From positions 1 to 56,543 of IMG/VR virus record IMGVR_UViG_3300031999_000024: a stretch of DNA of 56,543 bases; one strand, 5' to 3'. The number at the start of each line of letters is the position of its first letter. Position 1 is the first letter of the stretch. Under the pieces are notes generated by a model. The model worked only from the letters and a program-made list of their open reading frames with translations, did no database searches and was not told the origin of the DNA. This DNA is from a virus. Of the stretch, positions 39,179-49,147 are shown piece by piece. The position numbers and the translations under genes were made by a program.

Positions 39179-39787
39179 TTATTTCCAAATATCTTTTGAA
39201 TTCATATACCCCAAGACACAAGCATACGCATCTGTCTGATCAAAGTTTTCTTTCTTGAGTGTGTTATTTTTAGTGTATAACCATTGAATTTGAGGTTCTT
39301 TTTTAGCGACTAAATCCCAAATAATTTGTTTCTTATCTATGTCTTTTGGAAGACCTCCAAATAAAACATGCTTACCTTTATCATTAGGTTGAACTAATTC
39401 AGGGAATGCAAACTTTCTTGAGTTATATGTTGATATAAATTCAGGAACTATCCCTAACGCATCATATATTTCTTTACATATTAAAGTATTAAACCTTAAT
39501 AGAGTTTGTATCGTATATGCATTATTTGAGTTCATTAATGGTTCTTCAATTATTACATTAACAATACCTAAATTTTTGTATTCCAATAATTTTGTTCTAA
39601 AGATTTCAGATTTAAGTAATAACTCCAATATTTTATTATCCCCATGATCTTTAGTTTTTGGTCTTGGTGATATGTGAGTTAGTTCTAATAGTTCTTGATT
39701 TTGTATATCAAATAGTGCCCACCCTATTGTTCTTGTTGAGACATCAAGTCCGAGAACCTTTGGTGAATTTTTAATAGGTCTAGCCAT
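39179..39787 (-). CDS. RuvC-like Holliday junction resolvase
   Basis: 202 aa, RNase H fold. Acidic catalytic residues: Asp15 (VLGLDVSTRTIGWALFD), Glu81/Glu82 (NVIIEEPL) and Asp183/Asp186 (FDQTDAYACVLGY). It resolves branched DNA before packaging, the role of T4 gp49. Terminator behind it; tail module upstream. Near-normal RuvC length (E. coli 173 aa). Confidence 0.85.
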   Translation of the reverse strand: MARPIKNSPKVLGLDVSTRTIGWALFDIQNQELLELTHISPRPKTKDHGDNKILELLLKSEIFRTKLLEYKNLGIVNVIIEEPLMNSNNAYTIQTLLRFNTLICKEIYDALGIVPEFISTYNSRKFAFPELVQPNDKGKHVLFGGLPKDIDKKQIIWDLVAKKEPQIQWLYTKNNTLKKENFDQTDAYACVLGYMNSKDIWK

Positions 39788-39838
39788 AAAAATATTTATT
39801 TATTAACAATATAATAATGAATGTGTAAAATTAAAGTT

Positions 39839-42277
39839 TTACAGGTCCAACTTTACCACAAACTGTTGTATTCCCTGTCTTAATACGGGTGATTGTAGTT
39901 TAGATATAATCACAATATCTTTATTTTTGTCCAATAACGCAATCTCCGTAATGTATGATTTAGTTCCTTGTGTCCAAGTAGGATTTGATGTGTTTAAAAA
40001 TTCAGCATTACTCAAATTAATCTTATATTTCATTTCATATATTGTTGCTTGGATATCAGTTTCCAAACCGCCATAAAAATAAAATTCATCTCCAAAATTT
40101 AAAGTTTGTCCTGTCGTCCCCAATGTTGTTAAGGATATGTAGTCATTTAAATCATAATATGGTGCGGTATTATACAATTCAGGAGTAATCACAAATGTGG
40201 TTCCTGTAAGTCCATCTTGAGTTAAATATCCATTGATTGTTGACGCACTGATGACATCGGTATAATCAATTATTCTCCATTGAGTTGAGTCAGGTTTATT
40301 TCCTGTTGTAACTTTTTGACATAAAATTTCAAAATTGGTTCCGAAATATCCTTGAGGTAAATAATTACAACCGGTAATACAAGGTGTTCCTGCACTATAT
40401 ACCGGTTGAACCATACATCCAAACTCGGCACCAAATCTTAATGCAACATTTTTAGAAGTGTCCGGGTTACAATCATTGTTATTACCAACAACTTTTGAAT
40501 AGTAATTACAGTGTAATGAATTGGTGAAACCTGTTTGATTTGTCAGTCTATAAGTGACATACATAGTTTCAGTATTTCCTGTCAATATCCCATCAACTGT
40601 TGATGTTGGTGTTCCACAGGTATTTGGTGTTACCAATGATACTTGAGGTGCCGGTAAAGTCCAGTTTCTGTTTGCTTTATATGACATTGCGGCAATTATC
40701 TCTTCATCGTCAATAATAACAATTTTACTATCAGGGAATACTTTACCTATTCTACTTGGGTATCCGTCAGCATTTGCGTGTGTATCCCAAAGATGATAAT
40801 ATCTAATACCAGGTTGATTCATTCCCGAATTTTTATTTGATTGTATGTATTGAACATCAAATAAGTTTTTATCCTCAAATCCTTCAGGATCAACCCAAAA
40901 TGTTTGTCCTGAACAACATTCAGGATTTTTGTGCCACATCAACCAAGGTAAATGTAGTTTAAAGTTTCTCGCTTGTCCTGTCGTATCTTCAGGATTTGCT
41001 GAATCATAAGGTTCTAACGCAAATTTCTCACCATAGAAGAAATCAATCGTTTGATTTGTATAATGTATAATTGCAATCGCTTTTTGTTCTTCAGGTTGAA
41101 CTACTATCTTCTCATCAAATGAGTTATAGTAATTAACGGAACTCGTATCTTTTTGTCCCAAACTTGATGCGTATCCAAAATATTCTTTTGTTCCAAGATA
41201 ATCAATAGATCCAAAATACTCATATCCTTCATATACTGAAGGGTATAATCCTGCCGGGCTTTCACTCCAAGGAATATTCATATTCCATATTTTAACATCA
41301 AACTCATCAATATCACATACGGTTTCAAAATTAATAACATCAGTACTCCAATGAGGTGCCGGTGTTATACTATCGTATAATGTTGTCATATTTGACGGGT
41401 ATATTAATGTTCTTGAATAACATGATCCTGAGAATGATGAAAAGTCAGGTAAATTTCTATCTACCGTAATTACATTGTTACAATATGCAACAATTCTATA
41501 TGTCATCATAGGATAACAACTATTGATTGACATAAAACAATCCGCCATTGGTGGTAATGGACACACAGACGATGACGATGGTGTCAAACAAGGTGTTTTT
41601 GTTGGGGTTGGTGTTGGACTTGCCGAACACTCAAATGTGTATGTCGCACTTGGTGTTGGTGTTGGTGTTTGTGTTGTACCAACGGATGCCGATGGGGTTG
41701 GTGTTGGTAAATTATAACAAGTATTATTTACATCCCACTTACCATCATAATAAATTGTGATGAAATCACCAACCGAAGGGATTGATTCATTAATTAAATT
41801 AGATCCCGAATATATTAACTCAACTTGATTTGTCCCACTTAAAGAACACATATTAACAACATAGTTTGAGCTGACAACATAATTATTATTCGTTAACGCA
41901 CTCCAACTAATTGTTGTTGCGGTAGTGTTTCCCGAAAAAAATCCTCTTAACGGTGCTCTATTAAACACAGGTTCAACAACCGAATCCATATAAGGAATAC
42001 CAAATGTGTTACCTGCCGTCCCATCAACATAATAAGGATACTTAACATTTTGTCTGTTAGATTGTGGAGATCCAGCACTATTTTGACTATTAAATGGTGG
42101 TTCCAATACCATACTATATGGTTGATTATATGTTGACGATAATGCGTTATACGATACTTCACTATCTCCCACTTGGAAATACGCGATGTTAAAATTACCT
42201 TCAGATAATTTTTGTCTACCTGTATCCGTAACTCTTGTGTTAACTAAACCAGAGGTATTTTTGATTATGTATGCCAT
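39839..42277 (-). CDS. Virion structural protein (tail/baseplate), 812 aa
   Basis: Starts MAYIIKNTSGLVNTRVTDTG, then RQKLSEGNFNIAYFQVGDSE, a start I recall from tail-associated proteins of large phages. A Thr/Pro-rich Cys-containing insert lies at about 190-245. The C-terminus (KSYITEIALLDKNKDIVIIS) resembles the attachment domain of tail-fibre or baseplate proteins. Late, with a TATTTATA motif 4 nt before the ATG. Confidence 0.78.
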   Translation of the reverse strand: MAYIIKNTSGLVNTRVTDTGRQKLSEGNFNIAYFQVGDSEVSYNALSSTYNQPYSMVLEPPFNSQNSAGSPQSNRQNVKYPYYVDGTAGNTFGIPYMDSVVEPVFNRAPLRGFFSGNTTATTISWSALTNNNYVVSSNYVVNMCSLSGTNQVELIYSGSNLINESIPSVGDFITIYYDGKWDVNNTCYNLPTPTPSASVGTTQTPTPTPSATYTFECSASPTPTPTKTPCLTPSSSSVCPLPPMADCFMSINSCYPMMTYRIVAYCNNVITVDRNLPDFSSFSGSCYSRTLIYPSNMTTLYDSITPAPHWSTDVINFETVCDIDEFDVKIWNMNIPWSESPAGLYPSVYEGYEYFGSIDYLGTKEYFGYASSLGQKDTSSVNYYNSFDEKIVVQPEEQKAIAIIHYTNQTIDFFYGEKFALEPYDSANPEDTTGQARNFKLHLPWLMWHKNPECCSGQTFWVDPEGFEDKNLFDVQYIQSNKNSGMNQPGIRYYHLWDTHANADGYPSRIGKVFPDSKIVIIDDEEIIAAMSYKANRNWTLPAPQVSLVTPNTCGTPTSTVDGILTGNTETMYVTYRLTNQTGFTNSLHCNYYSKVVGNNNDCNPDTSKNVALRFGAEFGCMVQPVYSAGTPCITGCNYLPQGYFGTNFEILCQKVTTGNKPDSTQWRIIDYTDVISASTINGYLTQDGLTGTTFVITPELYNTAPYYDLNDYISLTTLGTTGQTLNFGDEFYFYGGLETDIQATIYEMKYKINLSNAEFLNTSNPTWTQGTKSYITEIALLDKNKDIVIISKLQSPVLRQGIQQFVVKLDL

Positions 42278-42281
42278 TTGT

Positions 42282-42289
42282 TATAAATA
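42282..42289 (-). promoter_or_regulatory. TATTTATA motif before 812-aa structural gene
   Basis: Coding-strand TATTTATA, 4 nt before the ATG at 42277. The N-terminus of this protein is convincing, so the short spacing is real. Confidence 0.55.
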
Positions 42290-42306
42290 CTATATTTTTT
42301 ATTTTA

Positions 42307-43893
42307 TTACGATCCAATATGTGGTGGTGGGTTTATAACGGTTACCGTACTACAAGGGCAATTATTTAATGTCACATCATTCAAATATAAATGATACGAG
42401 TTTGTCACACCTAAACATTTGGTAAGGATTGGTAAATTTAATGTCGGTGTTGGATTACTTATTGTACCACTTACCGTATCTCCTTGAACTATTGTAATTC
42501 CATTCCAAGTATACGTGTTTAACGATTGAATACTAACCCCTGTTGGACATTGAAGATTATTTAATAAATTAGTATTTCCACTATTTACAACTGTACTATA
42601 CGGAATTGAAACCATATTTTTATTCACCGTTACAACATTATTCCAAGTATAAGCACCATATTGCGGTTGCTCTATTAAATCTTTCACATGCACTATGTCA
42701 AACGATATACTAGCACCAATTGGTAATTGGGGTGATACCGTTACATTAAATGTTGTTGCGTTAATATTTAAACTTAATGTTACAGTATAAAGTATTGGTG
42801 CCGGTGGTGCGTTTAAAGTAATATTTTGATTAAATGTTTGTCCCGACGCATCCATCACAATTGTTGGGTATATACCCGGACATAGATTTTGAAACACAGG
42901 TTGATTAGGGATAAAATTAATTCCATTAATACTATACGAATACGGTGGAACTCCATCCTCAACATTAAAAATTATACTTCCATCACTAACACAATTACCA
43001 GGAGTGTTATTAGTAATACAAGTAGGTTGATTAACCGTTAATGTATAATTCAAATTATTTTGAACAACGCAACTACCTTCGTTCATTTGAACCGATCCTA
43101 TCACAGGATTTGGTGGAACTGACCCTAATGAATACCATCCTGAAATAGGTGGTGCCACAGTATTGGTATTAATTAAACTACCATATGTCCATCCTGATAC
43201 TTCCCACTGACTTGATCCGCTCATCCATACCACATCATAACCTGACGGTGTTGATGTCCAAGTAGGTTTTCCATTGTAATAACCGTTATAACTAAAATCA
43301 ATCAATTCCGAATAAATATGGTTTTCAAAATTACCCAAAATAGTTAAACATAAATCACCATATACCGGTGTTGGGCTTGGTGTTGGTGTGGGAGTTGGTG
43401 TAGGAGTTGGACTTGGTGCCATTAAATAACAAGTGGTTCTTGCGGTAAAATCACCATAAAAATCGGTAACAACCGCATCATATTCTCCACTACCTAAATT
43501 TGTTAATGTTTGTGAATAATTACCGTTTTCCCATTGTATTGTGTATGGTGGAGTTCCTCCTGTCACATATAAAGTTGCGACTCCGTCAAAACTACTTATT
43601 GATGTGGGATTTTGAGTTACGCATTGAACTCCTAATGGGAATATTGTTATCACATTACATTCGTTTTGATAACTATATACTTCACCAGTACATACACCAT
43701 CAAGACAAAAACCGTTAACATTAAAATTTATGTCTAAACAATTTGATATTGGATTCAAATCCTCACTACATATACTATATGTTGTTCCGCTTTGGAATGT
43801 TTCCGTTACGGTATTTCCACTACAATTAGTGTATGTTAAATCATACTCACTAACTTTAGTAAAACTAAATTCTAAACAATAACAATTTGGCAT
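42307..43893 (-). CDS. SprB-repeat fibre/adhesin with Thr-Pro linker, 528 aa
   Basis: Starts MPNCYCLEFSFTKVSEYDLT, Cys-rich. Residues about 100-150 are a SprB-type repeat (DGVATLYVTGGTPPYTIQW). A pure SPTPTPTPTPTPTPSPTP linker (about 162-180) leads to more beta domains with a second such unit (DGSIIFNVEDGVPPYSYSIN). SprB repeats are named after the Flavobacterium gliding adhesin. No signal peptide, so it acts on the virion. Probably a fibre. Confidence 0.78.
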   Translation of the reverse strand: MPNCYCLEFSFTKVSEYDLTYTNCSGNTVTETFQSGTTYSICSEDLNPISNCLDINFNVNGFCLDGVCTGEVYSYQNECNVITIFPLGVQCVTQNPTSISSFDGVATLYVTGGTPPYTIQWENGNYSQTLTNLGSGEYDAVVTDFYGDFTARTTCYLMAPSPTPTPTPTPTPSPTPVYGDLCLTILGNFENHIYSELIDFSYNGYYNGKPTWTSTPSGYDVVWMSGSSQWEVSGWTYGSLINTNTVAPPISGWYSLGSVPPNPVIGSVQMNEGSCVVQNNLNYTLTVNQPTCITNNTPGNCVSDGSIIFNVEDGVPPYSYSINGINFIPNQPVFQNLCPGIYPTIVMDASGQTFNQNITLNAPPAPILYTVTLSLNINATTFNVTVSPQLPIGASISFDIVHVKDLIEQPQYGAYTWNNVVTVNKNMVSIPYSTVVNSGNTNLLNNLQCPTGVSIQSLNTYTWNGITIVQGDTVSGTISNPTPTLNLPILTKCLGVTNSYHLYLNDVTLNNCPCSTVTVINPPPHIGS

Positions 43894-43908
43894 TTATTAA
43901 TCTTTTAC

Positions 43909-43916
43909 TATAAATA
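43909..43916 (-). promoter_or_regulatory. TATTTATA motif before SprB-like fibre gene
   Basis: Coding-strand TATTTATA, 15 nt before the ATG at 43893. A second copy lies farther upstream at 43946-43953, the only tandem pair seen. Confidence 0.5.
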
Positions 43917-43945
43917 ATCAACTTACCATTTTTTAGTAACTTAAT

Positions 43946-43953
43946 TATAAATA
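43946..43953 (-). promoter_or_regulatory. Second TATTTATA copy upstream of SprB-like gene
   Basis: 52 nt before the ATG at 43893 in the 123-bp gap after the YadA-head fibre gene. May be an alternative start site. Confidence 0.35.
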
Positions 43954-44016
43954 AAGATATTATAGTATTGTGAAAAGTGAATTATGTGGTATGGTAAACA
44001 CCTCATATGTGAGTTT

Positions 44017-46596
44017 TTAATATGTTTTATTTAATACGAATATATCACTGTAGATTGAGTTTAACGCACTATTAGAACTCCATTGTGCGGTTACATTTAA
44101 AGTATTACTACCTGTCGTATCAAATGTTGTATTATTAACCGTATTAAAACCAAATCCTTCTTGAACTCCACTAGAATCTTTTAAAACGTGTAAGTTTCCT
44201 AGTGTAACAATAGACGCAACTGTTGTCCCACCAATTTGTCTTATCGTAAAATTAAGGCTCATTGACCATACTTTACTCACAATTCCCGGCATTGTTAATG
44301 GTCCTGAATCGGCTAATATTACGGATCCCGACTTTACTCTAATTGTTAAGGTGTCATTATTTTTAGCAGATATTACCCCACCAAATTCCCCACTAAATGA
44401 GTCACCAACACTAAAACCATTTGCCGGTACTATTAATGTTCCAACACCACCACCAATTATTGTCGTTTCTACTGTTGTTGCACTTATCGCAACGCTATTA
44501 CCCGTTTGAGAGAATAACCCATAATTTGTTACTCCTGCAACTGTTTTAGTTTTAACAATACCTGTTGACGAATCTCTCGTTAAAAATTGTGTAACTGTTT
44601 GGGTATCTGTAATTGGAGTATCTTGTATCGCCAAATTATTAATATGGAAAGTGCACGCAGATACTGAATATACACCTTTACCTGAAGCCGATGAAAAATT
44701 GTGACTCACAGTATTTCCCGAACCTCCTAATATTGAAGAAAGTGATCCATTTGAGGTATTATCTTTTCCACCACCTATATTTGATTGATTACATAATGTT
44801 GTGTTATCCCACCCTCCACTTATTGTTGAAAACTGTCCGATTATTGTATTTAGATAACCACCACCAATTGTGGATCCAATACCAAATACCTTATTTCCAC
44901 TACCACCTAAAATACTTGATGTATCCCCTGTTGTTGTATTACATAACCCACCCCCAATTACCGAATAAGTATCCACAGTTGTATTTTTACAACCTCCACC
45001 AATAAATTCGTGACCAGATTTAACACAATTTTTTTCACCACCACCTATGGTTGATCTTCCCGCCGTAGGTGCGTTAGAATTACATAATCCACCCCCAATT
45101 GTTGAGTATTCCGAATTTAAAAAATTACAAACACCTCCCCCTATTGTTGAGAAATTGTTTGATACAGTATTTCCACTACCACCTCCTATGGTTGAAGTAG
45201 TTCCTGAAACCATATTACCATAACCACCACTTATAGTTGATCCTGAGGAAATTACCGTATTTCCAGCTCCCCCACCAATCGTTGATCGAATACCATAAGA
45301 TCCATTTTGTTTTCCTCCACCAATAAATGACATATCGCAGTATGACACATTACCAACACCTCCACCAATAAATGAACTACCCCCACAGGTTGTATTACCA
45401 TCACCACCACCAATTGTTGAACAGTTTCCGATGGATGTGTTTTTATAACCACCACCTATGGTTGATCCTATATCCGTTGCAGTATTTCCACTACCACCAC
45501 CGATGGTTGAACTATCCCCTAATGATGTGTTCTGATTACCTCCACCAATAAACGAACATGCTCCGAAGGATGTGTTTTTATAACCTCCACTAATTGTGGT
45601 GTTACATCCATTTGAGGTATTAAAATTACCCCCACCAATGGACGAATAACATCCGCTTGATGTGTTACTACCACCACCACCAATTGTTGATCTATGTCCA
45701 CTTGATGTGTTGCTATTTCCTCCTCCAATTGTTGAATAATATCCACTTGATGTGTTTCGTATACCCCCACCAATGGACGAATAACATCCACTTGATGTGT
45801 TACATACTCCACCACCAATTGTTGAGAAATATCCACTTGATGTGTTAAATACTCCACCCCCAATAAATGAATAACAATTACTTGATGTGTTACGCCTTCC
45901 ACCTCCAATTACAGAATAACACCCCTCCGATGTGTTTTGAGATCCCCCACCAACAAATGAATAACATCCACTTGATGTGTTATAATATCCCCCACTTATT
46001 GTTGATTTATCACCACTTGATGCGTTACAAAACCCCCCACCAACAAATGAATAATATCCGCTTGATGTGTTACTTCTACCTCCACCTATTGTTGAGTAAT
46101 ATTCACTTGATGTGTTATACCATCCACCACCAATAAATGAACCTATTTCTTCTGACGCATTACCAATACCTCCACCAACAAATGAATAATCCCCACTTGA
46201 TGTGTTGTTATAACCTCCACCAATAAACGAATAATCTCCACTTGATGCGTTACTTTTACCTCCACCTATTATTGAGAAATATCCACTTGATGTGTTGTTA
46301 TAACCTCCACCAACTGTTGAACATATTCCACTTGATGTGTTAAGATACCCCCCACTTACGGTAGAATAATCCCCCGAAGCATCGTTACCATTACCACATC
46401 TTTCAACCGAACAATTTCCCGCACCAACGATCATAACATATGTCCCCCCGGTTAAAGAACTCACTATTTGTTGAAAACACGCTTTATATGATGATCCCGC
46501 AGGATTACCTTGTGATGTGTCGTTAGGGTTGACGATATGAATTAAATCGGTTAAATTAACTCCTGTTGCTGGTGTTTGATCAGTTAAAAATGCCAT
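44017..46596 (-). CDS. Tail fibre with ~38 YadA-head-type repeats, 859 aa
   Basis: N-terminus MAFLTDQTPATGVNLTDLIH looks like an attachment part. Residues about 65-650 are 15-residue repeats of the type NTSSGYYSTIGGG, the left-handed parallel beta-roll of YadA/Hia heads, where three chains form a rod. The distal part (from about 665) is a beta-rich domain (IVPANGFSVGDSFSGEFGGV) like fibre tips. No signal peptide or outer-membrane anchor, so a virion fibre, not an autotransporter. Probably receptor binding. TATTTATA lies 14 nt upstream. Confidence 0.85.
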   Translation of the reverse strand: MAFLTDQTPATGVNLTDLIHIVNPNDTSQGNPAGSSYKACFQQIVSSLTGGTYVMIVGAGNCSVERCGNGNDASGDYSTVSGGYLNTSSGICSTVGGGYNNTSSGYFSIIGGGKSNASSGDYSFIGGGYNNTSSGDYSFVGGGIGNASEEIGSFIGGGWYNTSSEYYSTIGGGRSNTSSGYYSFVGGGFCNASSGDKSTISGGYYNTSSGCYSFVGGGSQNTSEGCYSVIGGGRRNTSSNCYSFIGGGVFNTSSGYFSTIGGGVCNTSSGCYSSIGGGIRNTSSGYYSTIGGGNSNTSSGHRSTIGGGGSNTSSGCYSSIGGGNFNTSNGCNTTISGGYKNTSFGACSFIGGGNQNTSLGDSSTIGGGSGNTATDIGSTIGGGYKNTSIGNCSTIGGGDGNTTCGGSSFIGGGVGNVSYCDMSFIGGGKQNGSYGIRSTIGGGAGNTVISSGSTISGGYGNMVSGTTSTIGGGSGNTVSNNFSTIGGGVCNFLNSEYSTIGGGLCNSNAPTAGRSTIGGGEKNCVKSGHEFIGGGCKNTTVDTYSVIGGGLCNTTTGDTSSILGGSGNKVFGIGSTIGGGYLNTIIGQFSTISGGWDNTTLCNQSNIGGGKDNTSNGSLSSILGGSGNTVSHNFSSASGKGVYSVSACTFHINNLAIQDTPITDTQTVTQFLTRDSSTGIVKTKTVAGVTNYGLFSQTGNSVAISATTVETTIIGGGVGTLIVPANGFSVGDSFSGEFGGVISAKNNDTLTIRVKSGSVILADSGPLTMPGIVSKVWSMSLNFTIRQIGGTTVASIVTLGNLHVLKDSSGVQEGFGFNTVNNTTFDTTGSNTLNVTAQWSSNSALNSIYSDIFVLNKTY
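44660..46400 (-). repeat. 45-bp in-frame repeat array in fibre gene
   Basis: About 38 units of 45 bp, each coding GGG near its end. The central copies (about 45600-46350) are the most alike, with the plus-strand core CCACTTGATGTGTT recurring, which suggests recent unit duplication or recombination there. Confidence 0.88.
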
Positions 46597-46610
46597 TATT
46601 CTTTTTTATA

Positions 46611-46618
46611 TATAAATA
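46611..46618 (-). promoter_or_regulatory. TATTTATA motif before YadA-head fibre gene
   Basis: Coding-strand TATTTATA, 14 nt before the ATG at 46596 and 13 nt after the preceding stop. Confidence 0.5.
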
Positions 46619-46630
46619 CACCTTAATTTG

Positions 46631-46933
46631 TTATTGAAATTGGTAAATACTATAATCCATAAAGAAAAAATCGTCCCCATCTTGGAATTGTTTGAATATC
46701 GGTGGTAATTCGTTACAATTAATAATAACAAGTTTTTCACAAAATGTGTCATTTAATTTAACTCCTATTGCGGGTGCGGTATTAAATTGTAGTGGTAGCG
46801 TTATTGTTACTGTCGGAGGAATTGCGGTATTTACCGTCGCAACCAAAACACATTGATTACCATATACATCACAAATATAAATTTGGTATGGTATTGTTAA
46901 TCCGGTTACATTATTTATTTGTAATTGTGTCAT
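46631..46933 (-). CDS. Small beta protein, paralogue of 36642 gene
   Basis: 100 aa. MTQLQINNVTGLTIPYQIYI, then CDVYGNQC, parallels the 73-aa protein at 36642-36863. The C-terminal 25 residues (PPIFKQFQDGDDFFFMDYS) are extra. Lies between the YadA-head fibre and the SprB-repeat protein, consistent with a fibre adaptor. A 7-bp inverted repeat (46935-46950) is just before the ATG. Confidence 0.75.
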   Translation of the reverse strand: MTQLQINNVTGLTIPYQIYICDVYGNQCVLVATVNTAIPPTVTITLPLQFNTAPAIGVKLNDTFCEKLVIINCNELPPIFKQFQDGDDFFFMDYSIYQFQ

Positions 46934-46957
46934 TATAATTCTTGAATTATATAACTG

Positions 46958-49147
46958 TTATGGTGTGCACGAGACGCAATATATGTCATAATCAATTAAT
47001 AAATTGATAATAACTCTTGCATCGTCTAATTGTGTCGTTACTGTAGGTTGACAACTTGTTCCGCTAGTTAAACAACCACTTTTTATAATTACTTTATTTA
47101 TCTCAATATTTGTCTCAACCGAACTAATTCCTGAAAACCCATATAAAGTGTCCTTAATCACATCCGTCCACTCGTTGTCAGTAGGATAATCGTCAAGTCC
47201 TGTTGAGGTGTAAAATAAACTTTGAGAATTAACTCCATCAACAGTGACATCAATTGTGAATGTTGCGGAGCTTAATATACAATTTGTATCTCCTGATGTT
47301 AAATCAAAGAAACCTTCATTAAACATTTGTTGAACCCCTCTCCTACCAAGTACCCCACTATTTTGGAAATTACTGTCACAAACTGAATATGTTTGGTAAC
47401 TACTTTGTAATACTGTCCCAAATAAACTAATTGTTTTAGTTAATGAACATCCATTATCATCAATGACTTCTAACGAATATGTTCCGGCAGTTAATCCCGT
47501 TACAGTGGATCCTGTTTGTCCATTAACATTAGAACTCCAATTTAAAGTGAATGGTGGTTCTCCACTAGTAATTAATGTATTTAATTCACCATCATTACCC
47601 GAAACTGGTTGTGTTACGAAAAAATCAAAATATACAGGTGATGATGCGGTTACATATGTGGTTTCCGTTTGTTGACATCCACCCGCATCTGTGACTGTTA
47701 CACTATAAAATCCTGGAGATAAATTACTAAATGTTGTCACAGGTCCAGCCGGAAATCCTGTGATTTCATAAGTGTATGGTAATGTTCCCCCACTTGACGC
47801 TAAAATTTGTATTGTCCCATTATTAAACCCACAAGTTGTCCCCGTAGTATTTGCGGTAATAGTATATAAATTAGTGTTATTAATTTCAGTAGTTCCTGTG
47901 TATGTACAAACACCATTACTAATAGTTATTGTATATGTATCTGAAGATAACGGTGGTGAATTATAATTATTACCATCGGTAGATGTAGTTACGGTATTAC
48001 CTAAAGAATTTATTATGGTGTATGTGTAAGTACCAACATTACTACCCCCATCCAATTCAATAAATATTTGCCCATCATTATTGTTACAATTTGAATTAAC
48101 CGTGCTAATGTTAATTATTGAGAATCCATTTGGTGTTAATAATGTTGTTGTTTGTGACGCACTACATAACCCCGCATCGGTAACATTAACGGTAAAATCA
48201 CCTGAAGATAACCCCGTAAATGTATAACTATTTGAGAATGTAACCGCCACAGATCCGTTTGAACCCGAAAAATAAAATGGTGCGGTTCCTCCTGTAAGTT
48301 GTGCGGTTACCTCACCATTATTTGAGAAACAACTAGGTGCGACAATCGTAAAATTAACAATACCTACCGGTAAAACTTGATTTACCGTTATATTTGTCAG
48401 TGTTTTTGAACACGACAATGAATCAGTCATAGTCACACTATACACGCCACTTGTCAATCCTGTTACGGTTGATCCTGTTTGCCCATTAGCGTTAGAACTC
48501 CAACTATATGAATATGGTGGTGTTCCTGTTTGTCCTGTGACAAATATTTTTCCACTACCATCAAGGGCAACGCAACTTCCATCATCTATCACATAAACCC
48601 CAAAATCAACCGTTGTTGACGATTTTATAATACAACTTTCACTTTTTCCTGTGCATCCACCCCCATCATCACCTATAACATAATATGTTCCTCCAGATAA
48701 AGGAGCAAATGTGTAACTACCTAATGTGGTGTCACCACTTAACTGATATCCATTTGTTAATTCATATAGATACACTTTACCACCACCATAATTAACAGAA
48801 AATGTTGAGGTTAATGATCCATTATTAGTCCCGCAGGTTGTATTTGTTTGTGATGATATGGATAAACAACTACCTGTAGATATATTAAAATTTATTATTG
48901 TTGATGTCGGTCCAGGACTTAAACAAGAATCCGTTATTTCCAAACTGTATGATCCACCCGTCAAACCACTAAAATAGTATGATGTTGTAGATGCCGAAGT
49001 CGGTAATAAACCCGACGAAGTTAATTCCATAACCGAATATGGAGGTGCGGTGCTACCTGTAATATCAAACGACACTACCCCCGACCCATTACTTGAACAG
49101 TCACCTGTTACAAAATAATTATATACAAATGGTAAACCACAACTCAT
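46958..49147 (-). CDS. SprB-repeat virion protein, 729 aa
   Basis: About seven SprB-type units of 75-90 residues, recognisable by GGTxPYxYxW and SxGxYxVxVTDxxGC blocks (TGTPPYSYSWSSNANGQTGS; LSPGFYSVTVTDAGGC). The DNA of two units (around 47500 and 48480) is nearly the same. The C-terminal ~170 residues form a separate domain with a Cys-rich end (DIYCVSCTP) that recalls the end of the 1001-aa protein next door. Starts one base inside the stop of that gene. Likely a fibre or baseplate decoration. Confidence 0.8.
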   Translation of the reverse strand: MSCGLPFVYNYFVTGDCSSNGSGVVSFDITGSTAPPYSVMELTSSGLLPTSASTTSYYFSGLTGGSYSLEITDSCLSPGPTSTIINFNISTGSCLSISSQTNTTCGTNNGSLTSTFSVNYGGGKVYLYELTNGYQLSGDTTLGSYTFAPLSGGTYYVIGDDGGGCTGKSESCIIKSSTTVDFGVYVIDDGSCVALDGSGKIFVTGQTGTPPYSYSWSSNANGQTGSTVTGLTSGVYSVTMTDSLSCSKTLTNITVNQVLPVGIVNFTIVAPSCFSNNGEVTAQLTGGTAPFYFSGSNGSVAVTFSNSYTFTGLSSGDFTVNVTDAGLCSASQTTTLLTPNGFSIINISTVNSNCNNNDGQIFIELDGGSNVGTYTYTIINSLGNTVTTSTDGNNYNSPPLSSDTYTITISNGVCTYTGTTEINNTNLYTITANTTGTTCGFNNGTIQILASSGGTLPYTYEITGFPAGPVTTFSNLSPGFYSVTVTDAGGCQQTETTYVTASSPVYFDFFVTQPVSGNDGELNTLITSGEPPFTLNWSSNVNGQTGSTVTGLTAGTYSLEVIDDNGCSLTKTISLFGTVLQSSYQTYSVCDSNFQNSGVLGRRGVQQMFNEGFFDLTSGDTNCILSSATFTIDVTVDGVNSQSLFYTSTGLDDYPTDNEWTDVIKDTLYGFSGISSVETNIEINKVIIKSGCLTSGTSCQPTVTTQLDDARVIINLLIDYDIYCVSCTP

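Noticed and set aside
44000-44022. Hairpin CTCA-TATG-TGAG followed by T5 as a plus-strand terminator
   Set aside because: Stem of only four pairs and no plus-strand gene ends here; on the minus strand it has no T-run.
36866-46596. Diversity-generating retroelement for fibre variation
   Set aside because: No reverse transcriptase, no template/variable repeat pair and no C-type lectin domain seen; repeats vary by unit copying instead.
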